Shown in pieces: positions 1 through 10,300 of a stretch of DNA of 27,601 nucleotides (its first letter is position 1; each line of letters starts with the position of its first letter). Below the pieces are notes generated by a model that saw only the letters and a program-made list of their open reading frames with translations, was not told the origin of the DNA and did not search any database. The stretch covers positions 1-27,601 of the forward strand of contig JADJVN010000013.1 of the NCBI GenBank assembly GCA_016710585.1, given 5' to 3'. Source of the stretch: Saprospiraceae bacterium. GTDB taxonomy: Bacteria; Bacteroidota; Bacteroidia; Chitinophagales; Saprospiraceae. A program made the position numbers and the translations under genes.

Positions 1-438
1 CCATGGGAGGAAGGGCTGCTGAGAGATTGATTTTTTCTAAATAAAACTCTACAGAGCACTTTAAAGCGACCTAGATCAAATCACAAGAATGTCTATAGTA
101 TGATATCAGTCTATGGAATGAATGAAAAAGTTGGAAACGTTTCATTCTATGGTTTATCACAAGAAGGGTTTAACAGACCATACAGTGATGAGACTGCAAA
201 AATCATGGACGAAGAAGTGAGAAAGCAAATTGACGGTCAATATGAAAGAGCTCAAAAGCTTTTGTCTGAAAAAAGACAAGAATTGGAAATTTTAGCTCAA
301 GAGCTTTTGAAAAAAGAAGTGCTTCTCAAATCAGATGTAGAAAGACTTATTGGACCTAGTCCATATCACAAAGATAAACATGCAGAACCTCAGCCATTGT
401 CTGGACAGCATGTTTCTGATGAAAAAACCAGAAGCTGA
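1..438 (+). CDS. ftsH: 3' end of ATP-dependent zinc metalloprotease FtsH (partial, frameshifted)
   Basis: This is the C-terminal part of the M41 peptidase domain of the membrane-anchored AAA+ protease FtsH, which degrades misfolded membrane and regulatory proteins. Bases 3-41 read MGGRAAERLIF, matching the family's ALGGRAAEE segment downstream of the zinc-binding HEAGH site, which lies outside the window. From base 100 the frame gives MISVYGMNEKVGN, then the KPYS-like NRPYSDETAKIMDEEV helix and QYERAQKLLSEKR, all typical of Bacteroidota FtsH C-termini. Between these blocks, bases 42-99 encode the expected STGAL..DLDQITRM segment only if the frame changes at least twice, once near base 91 just after ATCACAAGAATG. 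FtsH is normally essential, so sequence error is likelier than a true null. The last 20 residues are a low-conservation polar tail. Identification is confident. Confidence 0.88.
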
Positions 439-439
439 T

Positions 440-458
440 AACTCTTAATTAAAGAGTT
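440..458 (+). terminator. Small inverted repeat just after ftsH, possible weak terminator
   Basis: AACTCTT and AAGAGTT form a perfect 7-bp stem around a 5-base loop, starting 1 base after the ftsH stop codon. The stem is AT-rich and is followed only by TATTC, not a clear T-run, so termination is doubtful and the hydrolase at 467 may be co-transcribed. Confidence 0.25.
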
Positions 459-466
459 TATTCAAG

Positions 467-1247
467 TTGATCTTGAATACTTCAACAATACATTTCAAAA
501 AACAAGGACATGGAGCAGCGTTAATCGTGCTCCATGGTATTTTTGGTAGTGGTGATAACTGGCAAACTCTAGCTAATAATCTCCAAGATCAATATACAGT
601 ATATCTTATCGATCAGCGAAATCATGGTAGGTCTTTCCATTCAGATGATTTTGATTTAGATGTTTTAGCTGATGATATATATAAATTTATCATTGCCGAA
701 TCACTGTCAAAGGTTCATGTATTAGCTCATTCCATGGGTGGCAAAGTTGCCTTAAAATTACTCTCACTTTGTCCTCAACTTTTGGATAAAATTATCATCG
801 TTGACATCGCACCAAAAGCATATCCAGCTGGACATGAAGATATCTTTAGGGCAATGATGGAAATGCCATTATCAGAAATAAAATCTCGAACAGAAGCTGA
901 TCAACACATGCTGAAATACATCACTGATCCAATGGTGCGACAATTTATTTTAAAAAATTTATCTCGAACAGAATCTGGAGGCTTTGAGTGGAAATTAAAT
1001 CTAAAAAGTATTTTTGCTAACTATGAAAAAATATTACTTTCCATTTATCCTGAGATAAAAGAACAACATGAAGTTCTCTTTATTTTAGGTGAAAATTCAA
1101 ATTATATTAAAGCAATAGATAAAACTGCAATATTAGAAAAATATCCTAAAGCAAAATTTGAAACAATTCCTCATGCCGGTCACTGGGTTCATGCAGATAA
1201 TTTTTGAAGCATTTGTTTCAGTAGTGAAAAAGTATTTACAGAACTAG
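467..1247 (+). CDS. Alpha/beta hydrolase, YbfF-like esterase family (3' frameshift)
   Basis: Cytoplasmic alpha/beta-hydrolase fold enzyme, probably an acyl-ester or thioester hydrolase of the YbfF/PldB-like group. The oxyanion loop LHGIFGSGDNW lies at residues 22-32, the DQRNHGRS strand-turn at 49-56, and the nucleophile elbow AHSMGG gives Ser89. VDIAPKAYP at 112-120 contains the Asp typical of the YbfF subgroup, and AGHWVHAD places the catalytic His at about 239. The open frame stops at 1207, but removing one T from the run at 1201-1205 continues it as EAFVSVVKKYLQN to a TAG at 1245-1247. That is the usual C-terminal helix, so the stop at 1207 is probably an indel artefact. The start is a TTG at 467 (or TTG at 473); there is no ATG, so the N-terminus is uncertain by a few residues. 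The substrate cannot be told from sequence. Confidence 0.85.
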
Positions 1248-1355
1248 GTTTAGATAATTTTGGGCTATTGCTCTATTTGGTAAAATCAAAAATGCTATAA
1301 TTTCAGGGATGCATCCACTTTTTTTATTTTATCAATTGAGCTTTTCTTTCCTATA
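1248..1355. other. Convergent intergenic gap
   Basis: About 108 bp between two convergent genes. It holds the palindrome GGATGCATCC (1307-1316) followed within two bases by a T-run, but a loop of usable size leaves only a 3-bp stem, so I do not call a terminator. Nothing else is visible. Confidence 0.4.
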
Positions 1356-2166
1356 CTAAAACTTATTAATATTCTCAATCAGGCTTAAAAATTCATTATG
1401 TGTGATGTTATTTGTGGCCCAAAATATTCTTACTGTATAATACATCTTCATTTCCAAAAATATCGCTAACTCTACCTCCAGCTTCTCTTACGATTAAAAT
1501 ACCCGCTGCTACATCCCAAGGATTGATTCTAAGCTCATAATAAGAGTCGTATCTACCACATGCTGTGTAGGCCAGATCAAGCGCTGCAGAACCCATCCTT
1601 CTCACACCTCTAACATTCTGCAAAATATTGCGCAGCAATTCGATCAGTCCTTCCAATTGATTCATACTATATGGAAAACCTGTTGCAATAACTGAATCTC
1701 GCATTTTATCTATGCGACTGACTTCTATCTTATTATTATTTAAAAATGCACCACCTGATTTAGTCGCTGTAAAACATTCATCTCGATTCATATCATAAAT
1801 TACTCCGACGACTAATTCCTCTCGATAACTCAATCCAACACTCACGCAAAAAGCAGGAATTCCTTTCAAAAAATTCGTCGTTCCATCTAGTGGATCAATG
1901 ATCCACTTCCAGTCTGACTTGCTTGGTTTGGATTCTACAGTATCTTCTTCTGTAAGAAAGTCTGCAGTATTAATAATATTTCTTAATCCTTTGACCAGTA
2001 TTTTCTCGGTCTCAATATCTACATAAGAAACTAAAGAGTTTTTTTCCTTTTCAATAATATCTGTTTGCTGTACTTTTCCAATCTGCGAAGCGATAAATCG
2101 TCCTGCCTCCTTGACCACAACTACAGTTTGATCACAAATATTCTTCAGTTCTTCTTTGCCTATCAT
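1356..2166 (-). CDS. Inositol monophosphatase family protein (3' frameshift)
   Basis: Mg2+-dependent, Li+-sensitive type sugar/inositol phosphatase fold, cytosolic. The three metal-binding signatures are present: TEED (residues 72-75, Glu73/Glu74), the canonical WIIDPLDGTTNF (88-99, Asp91 and Asp94), and INPWDVAAG (Trp217-Asp218). The RRMGSAALDL block at 189-198 is also family-typical. The open frame ends at 1408 after NILGHK. With one C fewer in the CCC at 1418-1420, it continues NILATNNITHNEFLSLIENINKF to a stop at 1356-1358. The conserved NI(I/L)ATN ending supports this, so I give the merged gene. It could act on myo-inositol-1-phosphate, on another sugar phosphate, or SuhB-like on RNA polymerase; the sequence does not decide. 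It is convergent with the hydrolase and not obviously tied to the surface genes that follow. Confidence 0.9.
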
Positions 2167-2349
2167 AGCTCTAAAGATACTGCTAATTTTTTCAAAAAAT
2201 CAAATCCAGATTGTTTTATTAATATTATTAAACTAAAAGTTTTCAAAAAAATCAAAAGAGCTTAAATTAATTCATTTTGTTTTATTGATTTAGGGCTTTT
2301 TAATACGATCTTCTGCAACATGTTCCACAGAGAACAATAAAATATTCTC
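2167..2349. other. AT-rich intergenic region
   Basis: The region separates the barrel-protein stop from the phosphatase start, both on the minus strand. A short inverted repeat TGTTC/GAACA sits near 2320-2336 with no T-run after it. I see no gene. Confidence 0.4.
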
Positions 2350-4807
2350 CTACCAATTATACTTCACTCCAAGTTGCACCAGCTTCTCTGAATAGTTGCC
2401 AATATGCTGTGGATATTCAGAATATTGATTTGAGTAAGCTCTACAGTTCAGCGTTAGATTCTTAGCTAAGCTTCCATTGATTCCAATAGTAAAACCCAAT
2501 TTATTCTGACTATCTATAAAATCGTAATTACTACCAATAGACAAACGAATCTTTTTAAATAATGTCTTATCAAGAGACAATAATAAACCAGTTCTCTTTG
2601 AACTCAAATTGGCCACTGAATTATTAGAAAATTGTCCTCCAAAATTTATTGAAAATGATTTTGGCAAGCCAATGGATTGATTCAAATACACATATAATGA
2701 ATTAATCTCTTGATCTACACTATCTGTTTTAGTAAAATAATACATTGTCTGCATTGTCGTCGTTGCAAATGAATGTTTTGCTATTTTAAAATTCTTTGCC
2801 AAACCCAATTGAATAATATTTGAATTAAAAAAATAGAAGCTATTTGAAATCTTTGCATTGGAAAATCTTAAATTTAAGGAAGATAGTTTTTTTGAATGCC
2901 ACTTTGCATCAATTCCAATTTCTTTTTTATCTGTTCGATAACTTTTTGCTGCTGAAAAATTATCATAATCCAACTGATAAAATGTACCTAATGCAAGTTT
3001 ATTTTGAAATAAATCTTGTTCTAATCTAAAATTGGATTTATTCAAATCATTTGGCAAACCAAAAACTCCTGGATGAAAACCCAGGTCCCACAAACGAATG
3101 TTCCACACGTGCATGAGTTGTTTGATTGAAATAAATTTAAAGCAAAATTGGCATTGTAAGCGAAATCAAAACTGCTCGATAGATTGGGCTTCAAACTTTC
3201 TTCCTTAAATTCGATCCAATTCTGGAGATTTTAAGTTTTGTGAAGGATACGACAATGTATCGTAACGATTTCCATTATTATAATTTCCAGCCAATTCACC
3301 ACCAAATTCAACAATACGATTTTTTCCAAAGGACAATTGAAAATCGGTAGAACCAACCCACGATTGTTCTGGATATAATTCTTGATAAGCACCTGTACTT
3401 ATCGAGCTATCGATATCCCAAAATCTCACGATATTCATTGACACAAAATTACTATAAATTCTACCAATGCCTAAGCGAAGTCCTGCCATCTTCTGCTCAA
3501 ATTTTGCAAAACTGGAATCCACTGATTGAGACACTGCTGACTGTACTTTTCCACCTGAAGCAGCGATATAAAATATTCCTGGATTCCACTCAAAATTAGC
3601 GCCAAATATCTGTGTTCCATTGAGGGTCAAAGGAGAATAAACTGGAAATGCAGTACCAATGCTCAACTCTTTTATATTAAACAAAAATTTATTCATTCCC
3701 GTGTATGCCCCATATTGTTTTAATAAGGATAACATTTGCTTGGGATCATCAAATTGTGGTGGATCATAAGCCATTTTCTTTAACTCTTCCAGACGTCCGG
3801 ATGTAATCCACTTATCATAGGTACTTTTTAACTGAATATATCGATTTTTCAATTGATCGAATTTTCTTTTTTGCTCAAGCAATTGATTATATTTTTTTTG
3901 TAAAGCTGCTTTTTGTTTGGATGTAGCATCGGTTACTTTTTCCTGTGCTAATGATTTTAATTCACTTGATATCCTTTGTATTTCTTGATCTACTTTTTGA
4001 AGTGCTGCAGATTTTACTTTAGATTCCAAATTTTCATACTCGGTCAATGTACGTAAATCTTCTTCATTGAGTTTCACTTTTTTTAGTTGTGCTTCTATAA
4101 CTTTTCTCAAGATCAACTCTTTTACATTTCGCTCAAATCTAGATCGATCAAAAGCCAATGTAAACATATCTACATCTCTTTTATAATTTGTTTTTTCAGT
4201 CGTATATCGGAATTGTCCAGCTATAGGAAATGAGTATACACTTAAGCCTTGTTCTGCCTCAATGCGAACATAAGAATTGGGCAATTCAGTAAACACTGGT
4301 TTAGGGTCATTGTACATAAAATCTACAGATGCGGATCCATAGGCAGAGATATTTTTATACTTTGATTTATCTCCTTGTCTCTTTATCAGATCCCCAACTG
4401 TAGCATTGCGACATGGATTAGCTAGTTCGCGATCATTGGCATGTTCAATCAATCGAGTGCAAAGCGTATAGTTCCCTTTAGGAAAATTTCCAGTCGCAAC
4501 GACAGCTTGTTTAGCATCTTGATCTTGCCAATCAGTCTTGGATGTTTTAATAAATGTATTCGAAAGTTGATTAATCCCTTGCTTTAGATAAAATGATTCT
4601 GATTTCAGTTCTACCAATACTTTGCCTCCATCATTTTTTAATGGTTCCGATCATATAAACTTTCACTGCTTTTGCATTATTGATGGTTTGATTCCATACA
4701 TCAGTAGGAGCTAAAGTTTCTGGAGCTACGATTTGTGCATGTCCTTTACAACAAAAGCTAAACAGGAATAAATTGATGAATACTTTAAGCAGAAAATATT
4801 TTTTCAT
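2350..4807 (-). CDS. Exported protein: shared N-terminal domain, coiled coil, C-terminal outer-membrane beta-barrel (several frameshifts)
   Basis: Three frames merge into one gene of about 815 codons. The ATG at 4807 starts a Sec signal peptide (MKKYFLLKVFINLFLFSF.., likely cut after HAQ). An extra A in the A6 run (4634-4639) breaks the frame; the frame open from 4617 continues NDGGKVLVELKSES. A breaks-and-resumes zone lies at about 3206 and again near 3115. The N-terminal 130 residues resemble the protein at 20879-22027, with shared WN..INN, PxGNYTxCxxLIE and LANxC. Next is a Lys/Glu/Gln-rich coiled coil (roughly 4120-3780), then alternating beta-strand sequence ending LVQLGVKYNW, whose aromatic last residue is typical of outer-membrane barrels. 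The gene begins 4 bp after the stop of the beta-helix lipoprotein gene, so they are probably co-transcribed. The function is unknown; I infer a surface anchor or display protein. Confidence 0.72.
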
Positions 4808-4811
4808 TTTA

Positions 4812-6049
4812 TCAATTATGGAGATTGCTAAAATTCAAATTACGCATATCACTATCTTTTCCAAAAACATGATATCCCTGTGTTTCCAGAACAACTATTA
4901 CTAGTCTCTATATCCGCATTATGCGGCTTTGAAGCATAATATGCGATTCCATATTTTAAAAAAATTACTCAATGTGGAATTTGTATTATACAAGGCTCCA
5001 TCTGACGATTGAGCTACCATTCCACCAAAATTCGTGCTCGCTTCTCCACCATCTGCAATGACGGCATGATCGATATTCAGCCTTCCTCCATTATCTGCAT
5101 AAATTCCTCTCCAATAATTTATAGTATTGAACTCTCCAGATAAATTTACTTTTCGTGCACTCGTTCCTTTAATATCAATTATTCCTCCATTGGTGGCAAA
5201 TATTACTGATGATGGAGACATAATCAAATTTACACCTGCATCAATAGTCAGTTTTCCTCCAGCCTCCATTTTATAAAAGCTACTGATCAATTGATAACTT
5301 AAAGGAATTGCTTTTATTGAAAATACAGAATTTACAACAGAACTTGATGTATTATAAATCCACTGGACATTATTTATCTGATTGTCTTTTGCAATGATAA
5401 ATGGATCCATATATTGAATCGATTGATCGTAAACAACAACTGAATTTTGATTATCTAGCATTTGACAATATTCAAATTTATTCAATATGGCATTATTATA
5501 AATTGAAAGACCGGTATTTAAATTATGACGAATCGTAACATGATCTATGCTAATACGTACGGGATCTTTGTATTCCTTGCCAATGATAAGTGCAGCTTTT
5601 CTTGCATTACTTGCTGTACTTATTTTAGCATTTCCTGCATACTCAATAATACAATGAGATAGTACATTCTCTTGATTATTTGTATTGTAAAAACTGATGC
5701 CATCCCAAAATCCTTTCGTTTGTTGCTCGCCAGTAAAAGTAATTGGATTGGCTTCTGTTCCAATAGCTTTTATTGCTGCAAATTCATGCACTTCTAGACA
5801 ACTATTTTGTGTAAAAGCTATGGTAGTCCCTGCTTCTATCGTTAGAATTGCTGAAGCTTTTAATTCAATACAGCCTTGTATAATATAATCCACACCATTT
5901 ACATTGTTTTTTAATGTAAGATTGGATGTGATATCTTTTGAGATCACTTCGGTATTTAGAATTTTTGTGTCTTCACTTTTCTCGCAAGAAGTAAAAAACA
6001 CATAACTTAATACCAAACATGTCATTGCAATTTTATTTAACTTTATCAT
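4812..6049 (-). CDS. Right-handed beta-helix surface lipoprotein (3' frameshift)
   Basis: Exported lipoprotein. The N-terminus MIKLNKIAMTCLVLSYVFFTSCEKSED has a signal-peptidase II lipobox (TSC, lipidated Cys about residue 22) followed by an acidic linker. From about residue 40 it has the repeat rhythm of parallel beta-helix proteins of the Bacteroidota: VDYIIQG, ASAILTIEAGTTIAF, AIKAIGTEANPITFTG, WDGISFYN, VLSHCIIEYAG, then a second similar turn set with AGGKLTIDAGVNLIM, IDIKGT and YWRGIYADNG. The frame stops at 4919, but an indel in the AT run at 4951-4964 restores YGIAYYASKPHN..., running on to a stop at 4812-4814. Such proteins act as adhesins or bind polysaccharide; no catalytic site is visible. 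It is the third gene of the 7080-2350 group, 35 bp after the preceding lipoprotein gene and 4 bp before the barrel gene. Confidence 0.82.
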
Positions 6050-6084
6050 GTCGCTAATTTTTATTTATTAGAAAAAATATTTTT

Positions 6085-6614
6085 TTATTCCGATCTTGAA
6101 TCATAAATAATACCATCGCTGATCTGATGAATTTTTTCATTTTCATCAAGAGCTACACCAGAAAACGTTGCAGAAAATGCATAAGCCTCAAGGATAGGAA
6201 CAAATTTCTTTTTGCTTACTTTTAATGATCCAGAACATCGATTATCATTTATAAACCCTATAATATTTGAGAGTGGCATTCTCCTATCAGGTGTGTAATA
6301 TGCTAGATTTACCGTATTTTCATCTACTAAAGAATGAATAGAACCAACATTTAAATCAATACCTTCTAACACAATCTGAAAAGTCTCAAAACCATTTTTC
6401 TGTGTTCCTATTACGGAGGCGATTCTATCTCCAGAGTCCGACCAAGCTGCAGCAGCGAAATCAAGTTTGACCTCTCGTCCATCTAGCCTAAATGAAATAT
6501 AGCCTGTGTCTCTTTGTATTTCCATTATTGTTATTATTGATATTATTATCATCTTTTGAGCAGGCAGATGACAAAATGATTAATATCGCGAGAATAAAAA
6601 AAATACATTTTCAT
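6085..6614 (-). CDS. Small DUF6252-like lipoprotein, copy 2 (N-terminal frameshifts)
   Basis: The ATG at 6614 overlaps the preceding gene's TGA as ATGA, suggesting translational coupling. One T fewer in the T8 run (plus-strand A8 at 6596-6603) gives MKMYFFILAILIILSSACSKDDNN, a lipoprotein signal peptide with lipobox SSAC followed by an Asn-rich spacer. A second shift near 6510-6535 joins it to DTGYISFRLDGREVKLDFAAAAW, the first beta strands. The C-terminus FSATFSGVALDENEKIHQISDGII matches the GTFxGxxxD......ItdGxF ending of its neighbour. This pattern resembles the Bacteroidota lipoprotein family called DUF6252; I make that assignment from memory. About 170 residues, probably a small surface beta-sandwich. 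Function unknown. Confidence 0.68.
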
Positions 6615-7080
6615 ATAAATATGGTTTTAAAAATATTAAAAGTTCCTTCTGTTATTTGCATTTTATCGCCAGTGATTACATCGACGAATACCCCTTGAAA
6701 AGTTCCACATGTGCAATAGGCTTACCATTGACTATAGAGGTACTAGTGATTGTAATATCACCATCTCCAAATGCAAATTTTTTTGAGGAAATAGTGAACG
6801 TTGCGTAAAGCCCATCTGCTATATCGTAGGTTTTATTGGAAGTAAATCCATCCACAACAATATTGATGCTGCTATTGTCAGAACTCCTAGTTGCACCAAG
6901 TCCAAGTAAATCATCTTGTATAAAAGATTGATTTGTTGGGCTAGACCACGTCTGCCCATTATACTTGAATGTGATCGTGCCAAAACCAGTTTCATTGGGT
7001 GTATTTTCTGATGAGGAATTATCACAGGATATAACACTCAATAATATGAGTGAGCTAAAAAGAATGATTATTTTTTTCAT
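6611..7080 (-). CDS. Small DUF6252-like lipoprotein, copy 1 (C-terminal frameshift)
   Basis: MKKIIILFSSLILLSVISCDNSSS is a clear lipoprotein signal peptide with lipobox VISC (lipidated Cys about 19) and a polar Ser/Asn/Glu linker. The mature part, FGTITFKYNGQTWSSPTNQ and later SINIVVDGF, is the usual beta-strand layout of small Bacteroidota lipoproteins that open with a F.v.G..w motif. The frame ends at 6676, but a shift near 6706 restores GTFQGVFVDVITGDKMQ, ITEGTFNIFKTIFI and a TGA at 6613-6611 overlapping the next ATG. That intact ATGA overlap supports the correction. It heads the 7080-2350 group. Family resemblance is to DUF6252; the role is unknown. Confidence 0.72.
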
Positions 7081-7363
7081 ATCGATTGTTTTTTTCGCTT
7101 TAATAATTATGCTGTAAATCTATTGCCAATTTTCTGCCAGTTTTAGCTGGATTTGTTGACGGGGTGGTTGGGTTTATATGTGGTTGAATATTTAAATATT
7201 TTTCAAATTTGATTCAAGAGCATTCACCCCAAAAATTGTCCTTTTTAACCGAAACCCTTTTATTTATTTATTTCTCTTATACGGACTTATCACATTTATA
7301 AATTTATATAGGCTATAAATAAAAGAAAAAATAAATATTTGATAAATATTTTGAAGAATTGTC
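7081..7363. other. Intergenic region downstream of the RHS operon
   Basis: About 283 bp of AT-rich sequence between the stop of the second RHS giant and the first small lipoprotein. There is no convincing open frame, so no immunity gene is placed immediately after the RHS tail. A 4-bp stem CCAG-TTTTAG-CTGG lies at 7137-7150 and palindromic TATAAATTTATA near 7298-7310; neither is a convincing terminator or operator. The promoter for the 7080-2350 group should lie here, but I cannot place it. Confidence 0.4.
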
Positions 7364-10300
7364 TTATTCGACGCATTGTTCAATTCTTTGAGGGGTCCTT
7401 CTAACAGTTCTTCTTCTTTCCCCCGATGGCTCCTGCGATCTAGTTGTTGCACTAGGCGAACCATTTATAATTTGTCTGTCACTTGTTCCAAAAAGAGAGG
7501 CTAATAAAGTATTGCGTAAAATATCACCTACATCATCAATTACATTACCTATTCTTTCGTTAGCCCCTTGATCCGTTTCTGTTGTTGCTTCTACTTGTGT
7601 TATTTCTTGGTGTGTTGTCATTCCCGCCATTCTATTTGGGAATTCTAAGGGTACAATGCCATTGATATGTCTTTGTCGTTGTTCCGCGGTATAGGGGAAT
7701 GCACCATCAGCTCTTGCAGCAGCAGCACGATCTATTCTTTCATCATTAAAAGTTAAATCTACTTCATACCTAACTAGAGTTCTGTCTGGAGAATTAAAAA
7801 ACTCCAAATCTGCCTGACCATCATTCGCAATTGATAGAGTAATGTCTAACCTTTGTCGAACAAGTCTAGTTTCGTAAACGTTATGTTCGTTTAATACCCT
7901 TTCTTCAAAAATTAATGTAATAACAGCACTTGTAACTACCCTAGTTCTTTCTTCATGTCTGTTTCTGCTGGTTTGGTTGCGTACAGTATTACCATCGTGA
8001 TCTATAAATGACAATCGCAAAATACTAGGAGGTGGGTCGTCCCCTTTAGGGTCAATTAAATTTATTGGATTATTATTAAATGCAACAAATGGCGATACTC
8101 CTGGATACTTAACTTCCATTGGATCCACACTTAGCCATCTTGCTACTCTAGGATCATATTGTCTGAATTCAGTGGAAACTGAATTTCCTGTTCCCTTGAA
8201 ATTATCATCCTGCTCCATTCCTTGAAATCCATATCGGTAATCTGTATAAGAAGAATCTCTACCAGGCACAGTCATCCCAAATGGATAATATTCCGTATTT
8301 TTCCGAACATCTGGAATTGGGCCTGTGATGTCATTTATTTTTCTATCGCTAAACAATATATTTACATCGCCAACTTGATTTTTTAATTCATAGACTTTTT
8401 GTCCACGATATTGATTCCATCTTCTTAAGTCTTCTGTTCCTATCAGAGTGGTATCAACTTTATTCTCTCCTATTCGCTGACCATCATAAATCGGCAAACT
8501 CAGGATGCGTATTCTTCCATCAATTATTCTATACTCTGAAAGGATATTTCCTTTAGGGTCTCTGATAGTATATTCTCCTTGATTTCCTGGGTTTGACTTC
8601 AATATTCTTCTATCTAAATGATCATAGTGAAAATTGATAGTTTCTCCACTCTTATTCAATCTTTTTAACTTATCAGAATTACTCCATTGTAATATATGAT
8701 TTTCGGATCTGTCTGCAGTCAATCTTCCTTTGAGATCATACTGATAATTTCCTGCTGTTTGCGTTGCAAAATCTGTGATTCCACTTACTGTGTGCTCCCC
8801 AGCTGGATCTTGAATATGATCCAATTTATTAGAATTTGTATTTTGATATTGATAATTCATATTATCTATGACGTTCCCCGTGCTACCTTTTCTCAAAAGA
8901 CTTTTTATATTTCCATTTGGATCATAGGTAAGATCCATTCTATAATTATTCCCAGAATTTCTTCTTGATGAAGTCAATCGATTCAATTGATCGTATCTAT
9001 AATTCAATACATTTCGATCTCCAAAATCTGCATTCTCCACAAGTATTTCAGATAAGTTTCCATTATACAAATTAGTAATTAATGAAGAAGGAGCAAAGGC
9101 TCCATCAGGTCTTACTGGTTTATAATCATTTTGAAAATATTTAAATTCAAATGACAATAAATCAGAGGGGAAAGCAGATCCAGACTCTCCGTCTTTACCC
9201 ATATTGATACCAGATATTTTATTCATTGACTTTATCCATCCATTGATAGTGTATGAATAATCCATTGCTTGATTGGATTCTGGACCTACTTCCGCCCTGG
9301 CCAATATACCATGACTGTAGAACGTATTCTTTACATCACAATCCAATCTAATTTCAGGCTCATACCTACTTCTACCAGATTTCATACTTATCATTTTTCC
9401 ATCTTCATTGTACTGATACCATTGATAGAATTGATCTGCATTCCCTGCTTGATAAGCGATCTCACTGATCTGCCCAGAAAATGGATAAAACTTATAATCA
9501 ATTTTCTTAAAGCGGTGAATTTCGGCATTTTCTCTACTGAGCAAAGAGGAAGATACTAATGCTTTAAAATCACTTATGTATTCTATAACATTACCACTTA
9601 TATCATAATTGAAATGACCGGCATGAATATAATCTTGAGAATTCATGGCATTGAAATCCGCATATGATACAGCAGAAACAACTCTATTCTTACAAAATCT
9701 TCGATAATTATTTCTTGTAAATTTAGATTCAATATTTGTAAAAAATGGCTTATCATAATATGTCCTTTTAATCTCAATCTTTCGAGATTCCCGTTCACTT
9801 ATTAAATCTGCAAATCTTACATAGGTAATATATCCTTTATCGAAAAAGCTTGATGCTCTAGGCAATCCGCCTTCTATAAATCCACCTTCCACTGTCCTCC
9901 CTAATCTATCATATAAAACATAAGACATCGTTCCATTTGATCGCTGAGCTGCATCTTGTGATATGATAGGTCGCCCGACTTCATCATAACACCATGTAGT
10001 TAAACCACCGTCTGGCGAGAGAGTCGAGAGCTTTTCACCAAGTGAATTATAAGTATATTTTGTAGATAATTCTTCTATGTGAGGTGGAAAGTTGGTTCTA
10101 GATCTGGTAGCAGTAGGTTCACCAGATAATGTGCGAACACCTTTTGGGCTTACAGTCTTCACGAGTGCTCCTGCAAGGTCATAGTAAAATAATGTATAAT
10201 GATAAATCTTTGTTTGCTTGGTAAGCGTAAATCTTTCGAGTGCAGGATTCATGCAACGTTCTATCACTTTTGTATAAAGACTATCATATAAAAATTCTGC

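Noticed and set aside
1305..1330. GGATGCATCC palindrome with T-run as a bidirectional terminator
   Set aside because: Allowing a physical loop leaves only three base pairs in the stem.
6492..6698. Plus-strand 68-codon frame opposite the small lipoproteins
   Set aside because: It is the antisense of the corrected signal peptide and C-terminus of two lipoprotein genes; the hydrophobic run is the complement of AT-rich coding sequence.
7264..7464. Minus-strand 66-codon frame overlapping the end of the RHS giant, as an immunity gene or frameshifted tail
   Set aside because: Its first half is the shifted frame of the Arg-rich RHS tail and its second half is low-complexity AT-rich sequence; no start context or family resemblance.
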